64,000 nt of DNA from Chionis minor. Lineage: Eukaryota; Chordata; Aves; Charadriiformes; Chionididae. Location: the NCBI GenBank assembly GCA_013398295.1, contig VZSF01001063.1, positions 399,672 through 463,671 of the forward strand, given 5' to 3'. Positions 12,701 to 25,360 of this stretch are shown here, one piece after another (the first letter of the stretch is position 1; every line of letters begins with the position of its first letter). A program made the translations under genes and the position numbers. Below the pieces are notes generated by a model. The model made no database searches and was not told the DNA's origin. It worked only from the letters and a program-made list of their open reading frames with translations.

Positions 12701-14210
12701 TCATGTTTGTGACACTCTCCAAAACCATTAACTGTCATTTAAAAGTGTTGCCGCAGTGTTTTCAGAGCAATTGTATACTCCGTGTCAGCCTCTGCAGCTA
12801 CAGCTGGGTGAGTGTACAGTAAATTCTTTGTCTTTCTACCCCTAAGTAATGCAATAAAATAGCTTTCTTGTCTCTCAGTTAAATATTCATCTCCTCTGGT
12901 AGCTGAGTAAGTAAGGCTGAAATACCTTTTGCTATTGTCTACACAGCTTGGCAGAGGCAGAAGCCCCAGGTACAAGGTAATTATATCTTTGGGTTCGGAG
13001 GGGAGTATTTTTGCAGGAAAAATAAAGACCTTTGATCTGAAACAAATGTCTTCCATCTTTCATTAAAATATGTGCCGGGAATATACCTAACCTGAAGGGG
13101 AAAAAAAAAAAAACAAAAACAACCCCAACTGCTTTATCAGAATTATTATAGGAAGTCCCTTACAAACAGAAAGCAGAGTTCTCTGCTGGTGGTGTTTTTG
13201 CATTCAGAGATCATAATCGGAGACTGGCTTTGTATTTATAGGGGAGAAAGTCCATATTTCAAACAGTTTCACTAGAGCAGGGTGCTAGTGCGACACTTGG
13301 GTGCTCAGGATGTCTCAGAATTGCCATAACAACTGTCTTGTAGAAAATATGTACAATCATCTTCAGGATCCAAAGGGCCACAGAAAATCTACCTAAAACA
13401 ATGAAAATTTAAGAATTTATTTTAAAAGTACAAAGAATTAAACAGAACTTCATTTGTTTAAGAAGTGGAGACCCTAAATCCATTTTGATAACATTTTTCA
13501 GTGCTTTTTAAAATGTTCAATTAGCATTTTTTAAAAATCAATCCCACTCTTCAGAACAAAGGCACTGGCATTTTGGATTTTTGGTGAGACCAGCACTCCC
13601 ATTTTCTACCAGTTCCAGATTCAATTCACATTTCATTTCAGGGAAAGTACCTCCTTTGCAGAAAGCACCTCACAGTAAGCCAAGTACTTTCTTAAAACCA
13701 GGAGATGCTCATTGTTGGATACTGTCCCAGATTAGATCTCTGCTTCATAAATAGTGTTTAAATTTAGTATGTTTTAAAGTTCAAATTAGCTAAAGATATC
13801 TAAGGACTTAATTTAATACTGATTAGTGTTCAAAATTCAGCTCTGTACTGGGATTTTTTGGTTCTCTTCAAAAAATTTAGTTTAAGATTCTCATTTGGGT
13901 TTTACTACAAGATAATTTTTGGGGTTCCCAGAAGTCTCACCAAGGAATCAGAATACTGTTTTGTGAAGCACAGTAAAATCTCATATTACAAAGTTTGATT
14001 TCTGCCCATACCAGCTTACACTCTATACAGAAAAGACTATCCGGTTAAACAAAGAGATGAGAAAATGCTATGAGATCTTGCTCCGAGTGTTAACCAGTGA
14101 CAACCAGAGCACACCAGCAGCTAAGACAATGCACAGTTTTGACAGAAAGAGCTCAAGTGGACTGGACTGTGCCTAGAACGGATTTCTCCAAAATGTAGCA
14201 ATTGGACGGA

Positions 14211-14690
14211 CATTGAGGTGCTGGAGCATGTCCAGAGAAGGGCAATGAAGCCGGTGAGGGGTCTAGAGAACAAGTCTTATAAGGAGCGGATAAGTGATTT
14301 AGGACTGTTTAGCCTGGAGAAAAGGAGGCTGAGGGGAGACTTTATCGCTCTCTACAACTACCTGAAAGGAGGTTGTAATGAGGTGGGGGTTGGTCTCTTC
14401 TCCCAAGTAACAAGCAATAGAACAAGGGGAAATGGCCTCAAGTTGTGCCAGGGGAGGTTTAGATTGGATATTAGGAAAAATTTCTTCATGCAAAGGGTTG
14501 TCAAGCATTGGAAGAGGCTGCCCAGGGAGGCGGTGGAATTCACATCCCTGGAGGTATTTAAAAGACAGGTAGATGTGGTGCTGAGGGACATGGTTTAGGG
14601 GTAGTTTTGGCAGTGTCAGGTTGATGGTTGGACTCGATGATCTTAAAGGTCTCTTCCAACCTAAGTGATTCCGTGATTCTATGATTCTGT
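14211..14690 (+). mobile_element. CR1 LINE 3' fragment, plus strand
   Basis: The element starts abruptly at ATTGAGGTGCTGGAGC and ends with GATTCCGTGATTCTATGATTC, the CR1 3' tail of repeated ATTCTATG-like units. The frame 14218-14598 (126 codons) encodes the ORF2 C-terminus: [55 protein letters not shown] and [12 protein letters not shown], with its TAG stop at the usual place. A 3' UTR of about 90 bases follows. Subfamily details ([19 protein letters not shown]) match the copy at 32247-33387 and differ from the one at 7662, so two CR1 subfamilies are present. Confidence 0.95.
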
Positions 14691-15490
14691 GGGTCAATAT
14701 CATCTGGAAAAGACTTTGTAGGCAGCACTGTGTCAGGAGTATCTATGTGAAGAAGGAACTCACATAATTTCCTAAAGAAGCAAGGGTTCATTTTTAATTT
14801 CAGTATAAGGTTATGCAATTCTAGCCTAATTAGTTTTCCTGCTACAATCTGGAGTTCATCAGTTGAAACAGAAAAGGAGGAAGAAGAGGAACTGCTTTCA
14901 TGAGACAGCAAGATGCTGTAGTTAGGGAAAAAGGCAAGTGAGATCTTACATATGTCAGGTGGAGTATTTCCACTGGAGATAGGAAAGTATTTGTGCCCTT
15001 GTGCAAGGCACCAGCAAGACCTCATCTGAAACACAGCATGTCCATACCGGCCATCCATGAAAGATAGATGTGCCCTGGCTGGAACTGTTTCAGAAAATAG
15101 CTACGAAGATAGTGGGGAGAAAGAAGAGCCTATCTCAAAGAAGAGAAATTAAAATATTTTGTTTGTCAGCCTATCAAAACACAGCCTGAAAGGAGATGTC
15201 AGTGCTATTTACTATGGAATAAACATCAGGCAGGGATAAGAACTATTTAAAGAAAGAACAGTATTAGGCCAAAAACAGTTTGATATAATCTAGCCAAGGA
15301 TAAATTTAGCCTGGAAATAGGAAAAATTCTAACCATAAAACCAATGAGGATCTGTCACAGCTTTCCATGGGAAATAGGATCAGAAAAGTCCAAACACATT
15401 TGAAGATACAGTTGTTCAGTTTATGCAAGTTCAGCAGAATTGTCTATTCAGTTATCTAGTCCTAAATTGCTAAGATCACAGCATAATTAA
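14691..15490. other. Unique non-coding DNA between CR1 and LTR
   Basis: No gene was seen. A 166-codon minus-strand frame (14558-15058) partly overlaps the antisense of the CR1 and has no recognisable domain, so it is not called. Confidence 0.5.
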
Positions 15491-16105
15491 CTTTTACGGT
15501 TTGAGAAGCCCACAACAATTTACTGTCATTTAGACAATTATTCTATCACCCCATGACCCCTCCCTACCCAGGAAGGGGGATCAGGAAAAAACAAGGAAAT
15601 CCAGAGGTTGAAATGGAGAATAAGAATAGATAATCAATATTAATAACACTAAAGAACCAATAGTGATCCCAATACCAATATAAAATATACAAGGATTATG
15701 TCCAACCCATTCTATCCGTAGGAAGCTGTGCACTCCCAGCAGTGCACAGCAAATGTGGGACACTGGGAGTGCTATGGCTTTGCGACGAAGGGAAGAGCTC
15801 AGGGGTCTAGCACCAGGGCAAGAAGTTCTCTGCATCACAGCCACCATAGAAGAGGAGAAGCTCCTCAGCAAACTTTCTCATTTATACTGAATGTGACGCT
15901 CATGGTATGAAATAATCCTGTTGGCCAGCTTGGGTCAAGAGCCCGGGTCTCGCTCCTCCTCGTCCCCACACCTGGAGAGCTTGAAAATACTGAGACCTTA
16001 AAGCCTGCATACCATAGCTGGCTATAAAGTAAGTATTTTCACAAATTCAGGCACTGGAGTCTTGTAAAAGTGCAGCTTTCCCTTGCATTAGAAGGGACCT
16101 TACTG
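15491..16105 (-). mobile_element. Solo LTR of an avian endogenous retrovirus, minus strand
   Basis: The block closely resembles a common avian LTR. Read on the minus strand it has a TATA box in CAGTATAAATGAG (TATAAA at 15881-15886), then the leader GGAGCTTCTCCTCTTC. Further on come ATTGGTATTGGGATCACTAT and the tail around GGGTAGGGAGGGGTCATGGG. No internal gag, pol or env sequence follows on either side, so it is a solo LTR left by recombination between two LTRs. The edges are approximate (within about 20 bases), and I could not see a clean target-site duplication. The assignment rests on remembered pattern, not a database match, and the exact family is not claimed. Confidence 0.65.
15877..15889 (-). 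promoter_or_regulatory. LTR TATA box
   Basis: On the minus strand, CAGTATAAATGAG sits where the core promoter of this LTR type lies. It may be decayed; activity is unknown. Confidence 0.5.
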
Positions 16106-19100
16106 AAAAGTAAAATTACTGAAAGATAAATTAATCCTGTGTTACTCAAACCAGGACGTTAACATATTAAGCATTAATATCCAGAGATGACATCCAAGAT
16201 CAGCCACAAGCAAAATCCCTGGCAATGTCAATATTATGTTATTGTCTATCTGTTGACTTCAAGCCGGAGCCTTTTTGTGTATGTCTCCCAGCTTCAGAGC
16301 TATGTTTAACCATAACAATTAAGGTTAGAATTTAAATGAAGAACTAAAATGAATCAAGAAGAAAGCTATTTAGTTTAAAAGCAAAATGTCTCTTCTTCAT
16401 ACTAAGAATCTGAGCCCCACATCAGACATGTTCCCCTTACAGTATATACACTGAAATGTGCTTTCTCTCTTTTAATGGTACATAAGAATGAATTCTTCCA
16501 CATAGACACCGATAAGTCCCGGAGCCTGAGAAGAATTGGAGCTGTATCTCATTTTCTCTTCATTCTCCCCATTTTCCTTTCCTTCCTTATCTTTCTTGGC
16601 ACCCTTGGATGCCAGACATAAATACGCATCAGATTGCCTAGAAACCTTGTTCCGGGGTCACAGCAGGAGCACAGTAGCAGGCTGCTGGTGGGATGCTCCC
16701 AGCACCCTCCCCTCACCCCCACAGCTCCGCAGAGGAGGGGAGGGCTCCAGGAGCGGCAGCGCCTCACCTCTTACTGCTCTTATTTTCTCATCCTATTATC
16801 ATCCATCGTCAGCCCCAAGAAACACGTGCCTGGCTGTCTGAAAAACTTTTGTCACTTTGAAATCTATTCATAAGCTTTTTTTTTTTCTTATAAGGGCCTT
16901 GAAAATGTACAATAGTCACGATGTCTTTTCTTTTATTATTAATCTGTCCGCAGGAGCCAATTTCTGTATGTTTCTGCATGTGCTTTAATTCTTCCATGAA
17001 CTAGGAGAAAGATCTGTATTGAAATCATTGCCCAAAATTTAAATCCCAAGGTTGCTGGTAAAGTAGAGTCTCTGTCAGCAGTAAGGCCGTGTTTGCACCA
17101 TGCTGTCTTTACAGTAGACCCTACAACACAAGGGCAGAGGACAAACCAAGCAAAAACAACGCTAAAAAGCATTGAGCGGGGTAAAAGGAAGAACGAAAAT
17201 AGCACTGAGGGATTCTTTATTAAATCTCTACCAGTCTTGGGCAAAGGCCAGAGAAGCTGAAAGCTGAAGAAAGATATCTGGCTGGAGGGTCAAAAAGCAT
17301 CAATGATTGACTGCCATGTACCCTGGCAGAGCTCCAGCGTGGGCTGTTCACCATCTCTTGCCTCTGCGCACTCAGACTTTGCTTAACTGGGGCAAGCCGC
17401 AGCCCTGCTCTGTATTTGGAACTATCTGTGCCATTTCCAAGGTATAGTCTATCCCTGGCACCCCCTATAGAAATGGGGCTGCCTAACTGTCCTTTGGCCA
17501 TCAAGACCATTGGTGACTACCTGGAAGCTCCTGTAGCCTCTATGGTCTTTCTCGGAGATTCGGCCATAGGTTTCCCTCCAGAGCATGCCTGGTGTGCCAG
17601 GCTCAGGTGAGGAGCTCAACCCCATCACCAGAACCAGATGGTTCCCTGGATGCTGCTGACACCATGTCTGTTTGGGCCTGTCTGTTTGGAGCCCTGCCAC
17701 TCCTCATTGGAGGCTATGCTTGAAAAGATGGTTTGGCTTGGTCACTGGCCAACGCATTGGCCCAGGGGTCTTCAACATCACCAAGCTCTAGCAGCTCTCC
17801 TAGTCCTATTTTACCACCCCCTTGAAATTTCATTCCAGAGCCAATGCAACTCACAGGGCACCATGAAGCCCCTCTTTCACAAAGGAAGACACCCTGGGGA
17901 TGTACAGAACACAGTGTGAAAAACTGGCTGTAGACTGTGCAGAGGCGGGGTCTAACCAGTCACAGAGACCTTCAAAAGTGTGGGACGACAAGAAATGAAT
18001 GAGGCAAACTGAGGGACCCTAAGTATTTCAAGCCTTTCTTTTCATTAAGAGTGGGGCCGACTGCTTGGCAGGTTTGAGAGAGCTCTCACACAGCTATATT
18101 TAGGACTGGAGAGGAGCCAGCTCTCCATTGTTCAAGTTTGCATTTCATCTGACTTGATGGAAATTCACACTTTATGAACAAGGTCGCTCTATCAACTGGA
18201 CCTCAGCACAGGGCTTTGGCAAAAAAGGCCGTAAGGCAAAGGAGAGTTCAGGAAAAGATGAAGTGTTTAAAACAAACAAGCACTTCTACCAAGCAGCTTC
18301 AAATTGTTTAAGGGTCTTGGGATTTGGAATTTTTTTTTTTTAATGGACAAATGTTAAAGCTCAATTTACTATGTGTTCCTACTGCTATTTCTCACTGGAG
18401 AATACAGGAGAGAGGGATGCTCAGCAATAAAAAAATAATGCCTAAAAAATCAAGTAAGTGTACTTGAGTGTTTTTAAGTCCCTGGAAAGAATCTGCAGGA
18501 ACTGTGAGCAAGGACTTGCACCATGGGAACTTCTCACAAAACATACGATTCAGCCTTCAAGTACACACATCGCTCTGAGTGGTTTGGTTTGGTTTGGTTT
18601 TCTCTTGGTAAATGCAGCATCTGAAGCAGGGAAGGGGAGAATGGGCAGTGGCCAAGAGAGCCAGAAGATGTTTTTTATGCCAAGCAGGCACAATCTTTCC
18701 ATAACTCCTCCTCGTACATGCAACCTCCTCCATGTCCCAAGCCACCACCTGTATTCAAGCAGCCAGGAGAGGAGAAAGGATTTCTCAGGCACTTTTCCCC
18801 CCTCCCAAACACCTCAGCCAAAGGATCTAAGAAACGAGTCCCGTGTGTAACATGAAACCCCAGAAATTTCCAATATTTGGATTTGGGTTCATTTCAAACG
18901 ATTATTCTCATACTGGTTCACTAATTTATTATTGTTTTGCACATTTATTCCAAGCTGCATGAGGCCTTTTATGGAGGTATTGGATATGTTCTCCCAAGCT
19001 CCTATTAACACTAATGGGCATTATGCAGGTGCTTTAGCACAGCCTTCACCTTACGGCGTTTTTGTTACCTTAACTATTGGAAAGTGCATTGCTGTGTACA

Positions 19101-22100
19101 CTGGGTGCCAATTGTGTTTGCGAGAGGTAGGAAATTACCAAGTACAGAATTAGCCCCTGTCTGAGCCACATGTATGAGTTATTTGGAAAATATTTGTTTA
19201 GTTGCCTTGGAAATAAATAGCTCAAACTTCAGAACGGATTTTTGAGAGGATTCGATAACATGCTCCTGGATGTCCCCTGTGAAAGCCTAGCAAGAGCAAA
19301 ATGCTTCTCCCCCAATCCACTGTCTGATATGATTTGAAGTGAATGTGTAAAATTTCCCAGCACGTTATTTTGCTGAGGATATTTTTACTAAAGCTCATTA
19401 GCTTTTTAAATATATTTTCCTGCTCTAATTTTCCTGTAGCAAGCTGAACTATGAGTCAGTCCAAATGAAATAAAATAGGTCTCAATTTTCTATGCATGTA
19501 ACTGCTCTTAATTGCACAGAACAAGTTTAGACTGGCTCTGTCCAATTAAGACAAAAGGAGAAAAGGATAATTAAAAATAAATCATAACAATCAAAAGTCG
19601 CATTTGCAATTTTGCTTTAGATGCTCCCTCCTCCCACATTTTTGAAGCAGTGCTTAAAAGAAATGGCACAGTATCTTAAAGATGCATTGTCCCAGATCTG
19701 GCAAAGCAAATGTACCCGTCTTTGTCAGGCTGAAAGTACCTGTTTCCCTTATCTGATCAAACTCAATTGTGCATAGAATTTAAATATTTCTTAATTATAA
19801 CTTTGTTCTCAATTTTTTTTTTCTTTATGACCTTGGCCGTGCTTTTTTTATTTAAATATATTTTACAGATACTGTCTTCAGGAATAACTCACAGATACCC
19901 ACTTGGCATTTTCAAGTTTTGGGAGGAAGGAGCAATTTCTGAAGTAGTTACAGTTTGCTTCCAAAAGACAATGTTTAGCATGATTATTTCTTCAGGAGAA
20001 TGAGTTGACAAAAAAAAAGTCCTGTGATCTCACAGCTGTGATAAGAAGTATTTTTGGAATAATGTTTATTTATATGTATGAACGCTGTGTCTCAAATAAG
20101 CCTAGAACAAATCAAAAGCTACTGGCTAATGTGCAAGGTACTGAGCTGATTTTAAAAGAGCAGCTTACAATTCAGCGCCATACTGTCCTTGCGAGATTTG
20201 TTGCAAAATATTCATCAGGTTGCACTACCACAGTGCAGACCAAGGAATGAATTTTACTGAGGGAAACCACTTGTTCTTCATTATCGATGTGTCATTGCTA
20301 TTGAGAGAGCCAGAATAAATCAGTCTGATTTCTCTCCGACTACAATATTTGGTATACTTGAGAGACATGGAAGCAGGTGGCATCAAATACACGGAGTTAA
20401 GAACTGCTCCATTCTGTTTTCCTGGGGTAGGCTTCATCTCACCTGAGATTAATCACCAGGAAATCAAGCATCTGTTGTAATTTAATCGACTTTTCTGTCT
20501 AGGAGGAGAGAGAGGCCTCATTCTGGAGTCAGTATCTAAAATAAGTAAGTAACCGATACATCAATAGATCACTGAGGTTAGATAAATCACACTTTTTGAC
20601 TCCATAAAGCAGTAAATGCTTCAAGTGAGCTTTCTGCAAACTAGCTTCAGGATGTCTGAAATCAGTGGGTGTGTCTTTTATGCTTTCTTCCAACTTACAT
20701 TAAAACTCAGAAGGCAGAGTAGCTCCATCAGAGAGTGAATGCAATCCTGATACTTAATCATGTGTAGGTTACAAGGGGATCTATAAGATCACTGCCTACA
20801 GCATTTGCTCTCTTATAAATAGCTATCATTCTACCTCTAAACTTCTGCTGTTAATCTCAGTTCACTTCCTATAGCCATAGCAATACATGAAATATTTGGG
20901 AAGCAAATGAAATTTATTTTGAATAGTAATATTTACAGTACAGAAGCCAGTATCTGCTATCAATCCTGTAGAAAACCATGAGCAAAGAATGTTTGCACTT
21001 CCCTGAGAAAGGAAGACCTACGAGATCTATGTTTTTGTCCATTTACTCCTTCGAGATGTATTTCCTCCCATTTTTCCTGTTATTTCCCTTCCTTCTTGCT
21101 GTTCTCAGAGAAATACACAGCTCTATCCCTTCGCTGGGCAGCATTAGCCAACGCTGAAGCTAACAGCATCACCTCCGTGACAGTCTCAAGCTCTGTTGGC
21201 CCAAGCTTTGTCCTGAGCTTAGGTCTACCATGTGGTGGGGTGTTACACTATGGTACCAGCTGAGCCATTGAGCCAGAATAAACAGAATGCATTTTAACAT
21301 AAAGGGATATAGTACAAGAAATATATTCTCAAGTCTTGGAACTGTAACCATGTGTTACCATATTGTCTTCCTTCTGCTCCTTCTGTTTCTTATTTTCACA
21401 CATTGCTCCATTCTTTTGCAAATCTTTCCTCACAGAATGTTAAGAAACTGAGATCTACCTTAACTGAAAGCTGTTCTGCTTTACATCATATTCATGTTGT
21501 TGGGAGGGCTGGTATCTTTCATCTTTCACTTTTCTCATGGCTCTCGACATTTTATATCTATCTCAGCTTAGCTTCATTTACTATTCCTTATACCTTCTTT
21601 TTGCCTGCTGTGACGGTTCCCTAATTATTTCTTTGTGCTTGACCATATATTCTGACTTAGACTGGCATTACAATTGATAGAGCTATCATATATCTCTGCA
21701 ACTGTGAGACAGAAAAAGATCAGGCTAGATTCCATTTCCTTGCCAATATATTATTTCCTTGGTTTTGTTTCTTACAGTGTTTTCCACACTTCATTTTAGA
21801 CAGTTTCAGTGAGTGGTTCTCAAAGTGTGGTCTACAAATAACTGTTTGACAGCAACGCCATGGTATGTGGTCAATGAGCCATGTTGCCTTTAATAGTGTT
21901 TTCAGTTAATATTTTGGTGATATACGGGCACAGAGGTACATGAGAAATTCAGAGATGACCAGTCTGGAGCACAGCAATTCGCTGAACTGCTGGCTTAAGC
22001 AATATAACTCCATAGTTTCCCACTGACTGCCTTCAGCCAAGGCATATTCTGCTGATGGAGTACATGCTGATGAGAGTGACATTTTAAAATTAGAACAGAG

Positions 22101-25080
22101 AGCACCTCCTCTGCCACGACAAATCTGCACACTTTAAGGTTGTTTTGCTTCTGGGAAACATAAGGAGAGATTGCCTGGTGGCGCGATCATCACAGCAGCT
22201 CACTCAAAGGCCAGCAGCCACTATATCTCTCATTCCTTGTGTTGAAGTCAGACCCATCTTCCCAGAGTAACAAAGCATCCTGTTACACAGCCGTGCACTC
22301 CTGTAAAATCCTACAGTATTCAAAGAATCACGTTGCCTGGCCAGAGATATTAAGATTTTTGGCTACGGAGCTGTAGCTCCTCCCCATCTCCGTTTTGTTC
22401 AGGGCAGCATGGTGGGAATGAAGCTCCGGGTGATGGGACGGGGTAGCTGTCGCCTGCGGCACAGGTTGTTCCCAGTCATCCCCACGGCTGCACGTGGCAT
22501 CCTGGGCAGGGTCCTGCTGCAGGACACGGCACAGCCCCAGGTCAGACCAGACCATCCCGGCATCCTCACTGGCTCTACAGCCTCCAAACCCTTCCAAGGC
22601 AAGAAAGAAAAACACAATTCTGTGAAACTGTAAAACATAGAGATGCCTTTTGTCAAGCTGTTGGGAATGAAAAATAGCTTAAGAATAAGAGCCCAGAAAG
22701 TGTTATTTTTTTTTTCCTATAGGAAATCTCCCAAGAGCATCTTTGCTGGCTTAATTTATCTAAGGCAAAACTAAAATGGCTTCTGCTTACCTTCTCCCCC
22801 CTCCCCTTTTTTTGTATAAGAAAAATCAGCTTATAAAAGGAAAAAACCAAGATCAGCACCAGGCAACTTGGGATATGACTGTATGCAGAAAAACTTCTCA
22901 GTATCCCACCAAAAACTGCTGTGAAATTTCTGTGAGTGTTCACAAAGGGTGAGGCGGGTGGCTGCATTCAGTTTCAGTGTAATTCATACTTCAATGAAAA
23001 ATCATTCACTAAATGCTCTTTCTTTGTACAATCACTGTGGAATAAAATTTAAAAAAAAAAAAAGCATGGGAGACAGAAATTCTAATTATTTTATTTCTTT
23101 CTCTTCATATCTATTGTTGGTATTAATTTTTTGCCATGGTCATAAATTATATACTGTATTTCTAAGCTGTGTTCTTTCCTGTCCTGACTTATGTTAATCA
23201 ATGTGTTTGTTACCACACATCTTGAATATTGCATTTCTCTGGTGGCTGGCTTATCATCATCTATAATTATTCCAACTCCCAATTAGGTCTGAACTCTTCT
23301 GTAGCGTTATTTACTTGCTTCTAGCAATGAGACAACACGTTATATCCTTTTTTTTTTCGAGGTTGGTGTTCAAAACAAATTTCATTAAAAATTCTCCTGT
23401 TGATATTAGAGTCATTTCTTGTCCTCCTCATTTTCCAGGTCATTGTACCTGGGTCTTTCCTGACCTTTTATTCTCCATTATGTCTTTTATATCTATCTCA
23501 TTTATATAGTTATCTCCCTACCCAATTCAACAGTTATTTAATACTTGAAATAATCTCCACGCATACAGTGAGTGCCGTCTATGACACAATAGCCCCATAA
23601 ACAATGCCACATAACTGCCCAACCCATCAAATCACGGGTTGAGAAACCTTTCAGGAGGGTTCTTTTGTGAATGCTTTTTTTTTTAGTCATATTGCCTGAA
23701 ATCCTGATTACCCAGGAGTATACTCACACTTTGTAACATCCCAATACCAAATATGGAAGTAATGTAGAAAAATCTAACAGAATGGTAGCTGGAGAGAGAC
23801 ACAAATGGTTGAAAATGATTAAACAAGCCCTGTTGGTGGCCTGTGGATGTTTATGATTAATGTAGATTTAATCATCAGCATGTAATAAAAATTCATCTCT
23901 TCTAATTGGCTTTTTTTTATTGATGCTTCTGCTGCCGAGGGAAAAAAAATGTATTATTTCTTTGTATTAATGTTCAGAATTCTGCAATTACAGGTCTGTG
24001 TGGTGTACAGCCAGGACGTGTGCAAGACAACACATGCGCTCACTATCTATTTTAAAACGCTTCTCCGATACAAACGGTCATCATTTTATGGTCAAAAGAT
24101 CTAAGGAAACGAAAGAACCTGCAACACCTTTTTTGTTTCTCTAATTATTTTGTACTGCATTGATTTTAAATGAATCTGAATACAGGCTACAAATCCTGGC
24201 TTTGGGGACTGTTGAGGAAATGAAAGCCTTCACTGATCTGAATGAGAACAAACGTGATAAAGGCATGAGGCAGGCTGATAAAAGAAAACAGCACTCAGAA
24301 AGAAGCAAGCCTTTTAAGAAATGTCAGATGTTTATTTATTATTTCAACTGCAGTATCCTAAGCAGTCCAGTCATGGTGCCATCTCACCAGGTATTGTGAA
24401 AGTAATTAACATAGCACAAAACCCTTCCTGGGAACTCAACAATAAGGTTAGAGTTTCTGAATGCTTTGTTCCTACTTTCAATTTTCTTTTGGTCCCCGAA
24501 AAGCTTCAGAGATCTGAAGTTTCAGAATTACCACCTTCTCTGTAGGCTCTGTGCTCTTTCTTCTGCAAATGTTTGTGAGCTGCTTTTGTGGCTCCATAAC
24601 ACATCACGTATTTCCTTCTACGCTAAAAGATAACTTGCAATAATAATAAAAAGTACAGAAGTAACAATAAATGTATAACAACTATTATCCCTAAGCAGTA
24701 TTTCCCCCAGCAATAATTGGCACGGTATATCATTTATGTACAAATCAATGCATACATCTCCTTTCAATTACCAATTGATTCTGTATGGCGTTCCCCTCTA
24801 ACAGAGCTTATTTGCCAATAAAATGAAATGTGAGTAAGTGTTTGAAAATCGCTCTGTGGGTAGTGAAAAATAAAAGATCTCAGGACTGTTAGAGAAAATG
24901 ATGCAGATTTGGGGGCCACTGTTTTCCTACCGCATGAGTGGGTTCTTCAGGGCAGAAACAAGGGCAAATTGTTTTTCAAGTAGAGATCTCCCCTAAAGGA
25001 TGAGGATTTGGAAGGGGGTATTCGATGTCGCCAGGTTCTGCAGCATGAGGGGAGATGACTCTGGGTGCACCTGCATCTTG
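16106..25080. other. Long unique non-coding stretch
   Basis: No gene or recognised transposon was found in about 9 kb. Simple sequence includes GGTTT units at 18581-18601. The parts around 19140-19620 and 23820-24000 are AT-rich with many TAATTA, TTAATTAA and ATGCAT-type words, the look of homeodomain-bound conserved non-coding DNA; conservation cannot be judged from one sequence. A GC-richer patch with scattered CpG lies at 22370-22580. Confidence 0.55.
18581..18601. repeat. (GGTTT)n short repeat
   Basis: About four GGTTT units occur in tandem inside unique DNA. Confidence 0.85.
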
Positions 25081-25360
25081 ATGAGGATTACGGGGGTTTT
25101 CTTTTCCTCCCCATCGCCCGGCACCGGCTGCACGCAGGGGTCCGGGCATGCCCCCCCCGCCTTGTTTTCCTCTCTCCGGTGAACTCATCGCTGGCATGAT
25201 CCCAACCTCCCACCGCACGGCAGAGGCAGGGGCACCCAACCATCCTCCTTGCCGCGGGTCCCCGTCCATCCGGCGGGAGGGTCAGGCCACGCCATGCGTT
25301 GTCAGCCCCATTGTTCTGCTCAGTGTGACGCAGCCTCCGCAAAACAGCCCGGACGGATGA
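25081..25360. promoter_or_regulatory. Orphan CpG-rich block
   Basis: By hand count this 280-base segment holds 22 CpG dinucleotides and is GC-rich, while its flanks are AT-rich with almost no CpG. That is the signature of DNA kept unmethylated in the germline, often a promoter or enhancer CpG island. No gene start or coding exon was recognised beside it, and no repeat explains it. Short open frames on both strands here (up to 97 codons) are a by-product of high GC. It could be the promoter of an unannotated long non-coding RNA or a distal regulatory island; an unrecognised GC-rich repeat is the alternative. Confidence 0.5.

Larger units (their letters stand above)
8656..14210. other. Unique non-coding DNA
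   Basis: No gene or interspersed repeat was recognised. Local features are an AT palindrome-like tract near 9338-9374, a two-copy 16-bp tandem repeat at 9710-9741 and a poly(A) run near 13101-13113. Reading frames are all short and unremarkable. Confidence 0.6.
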
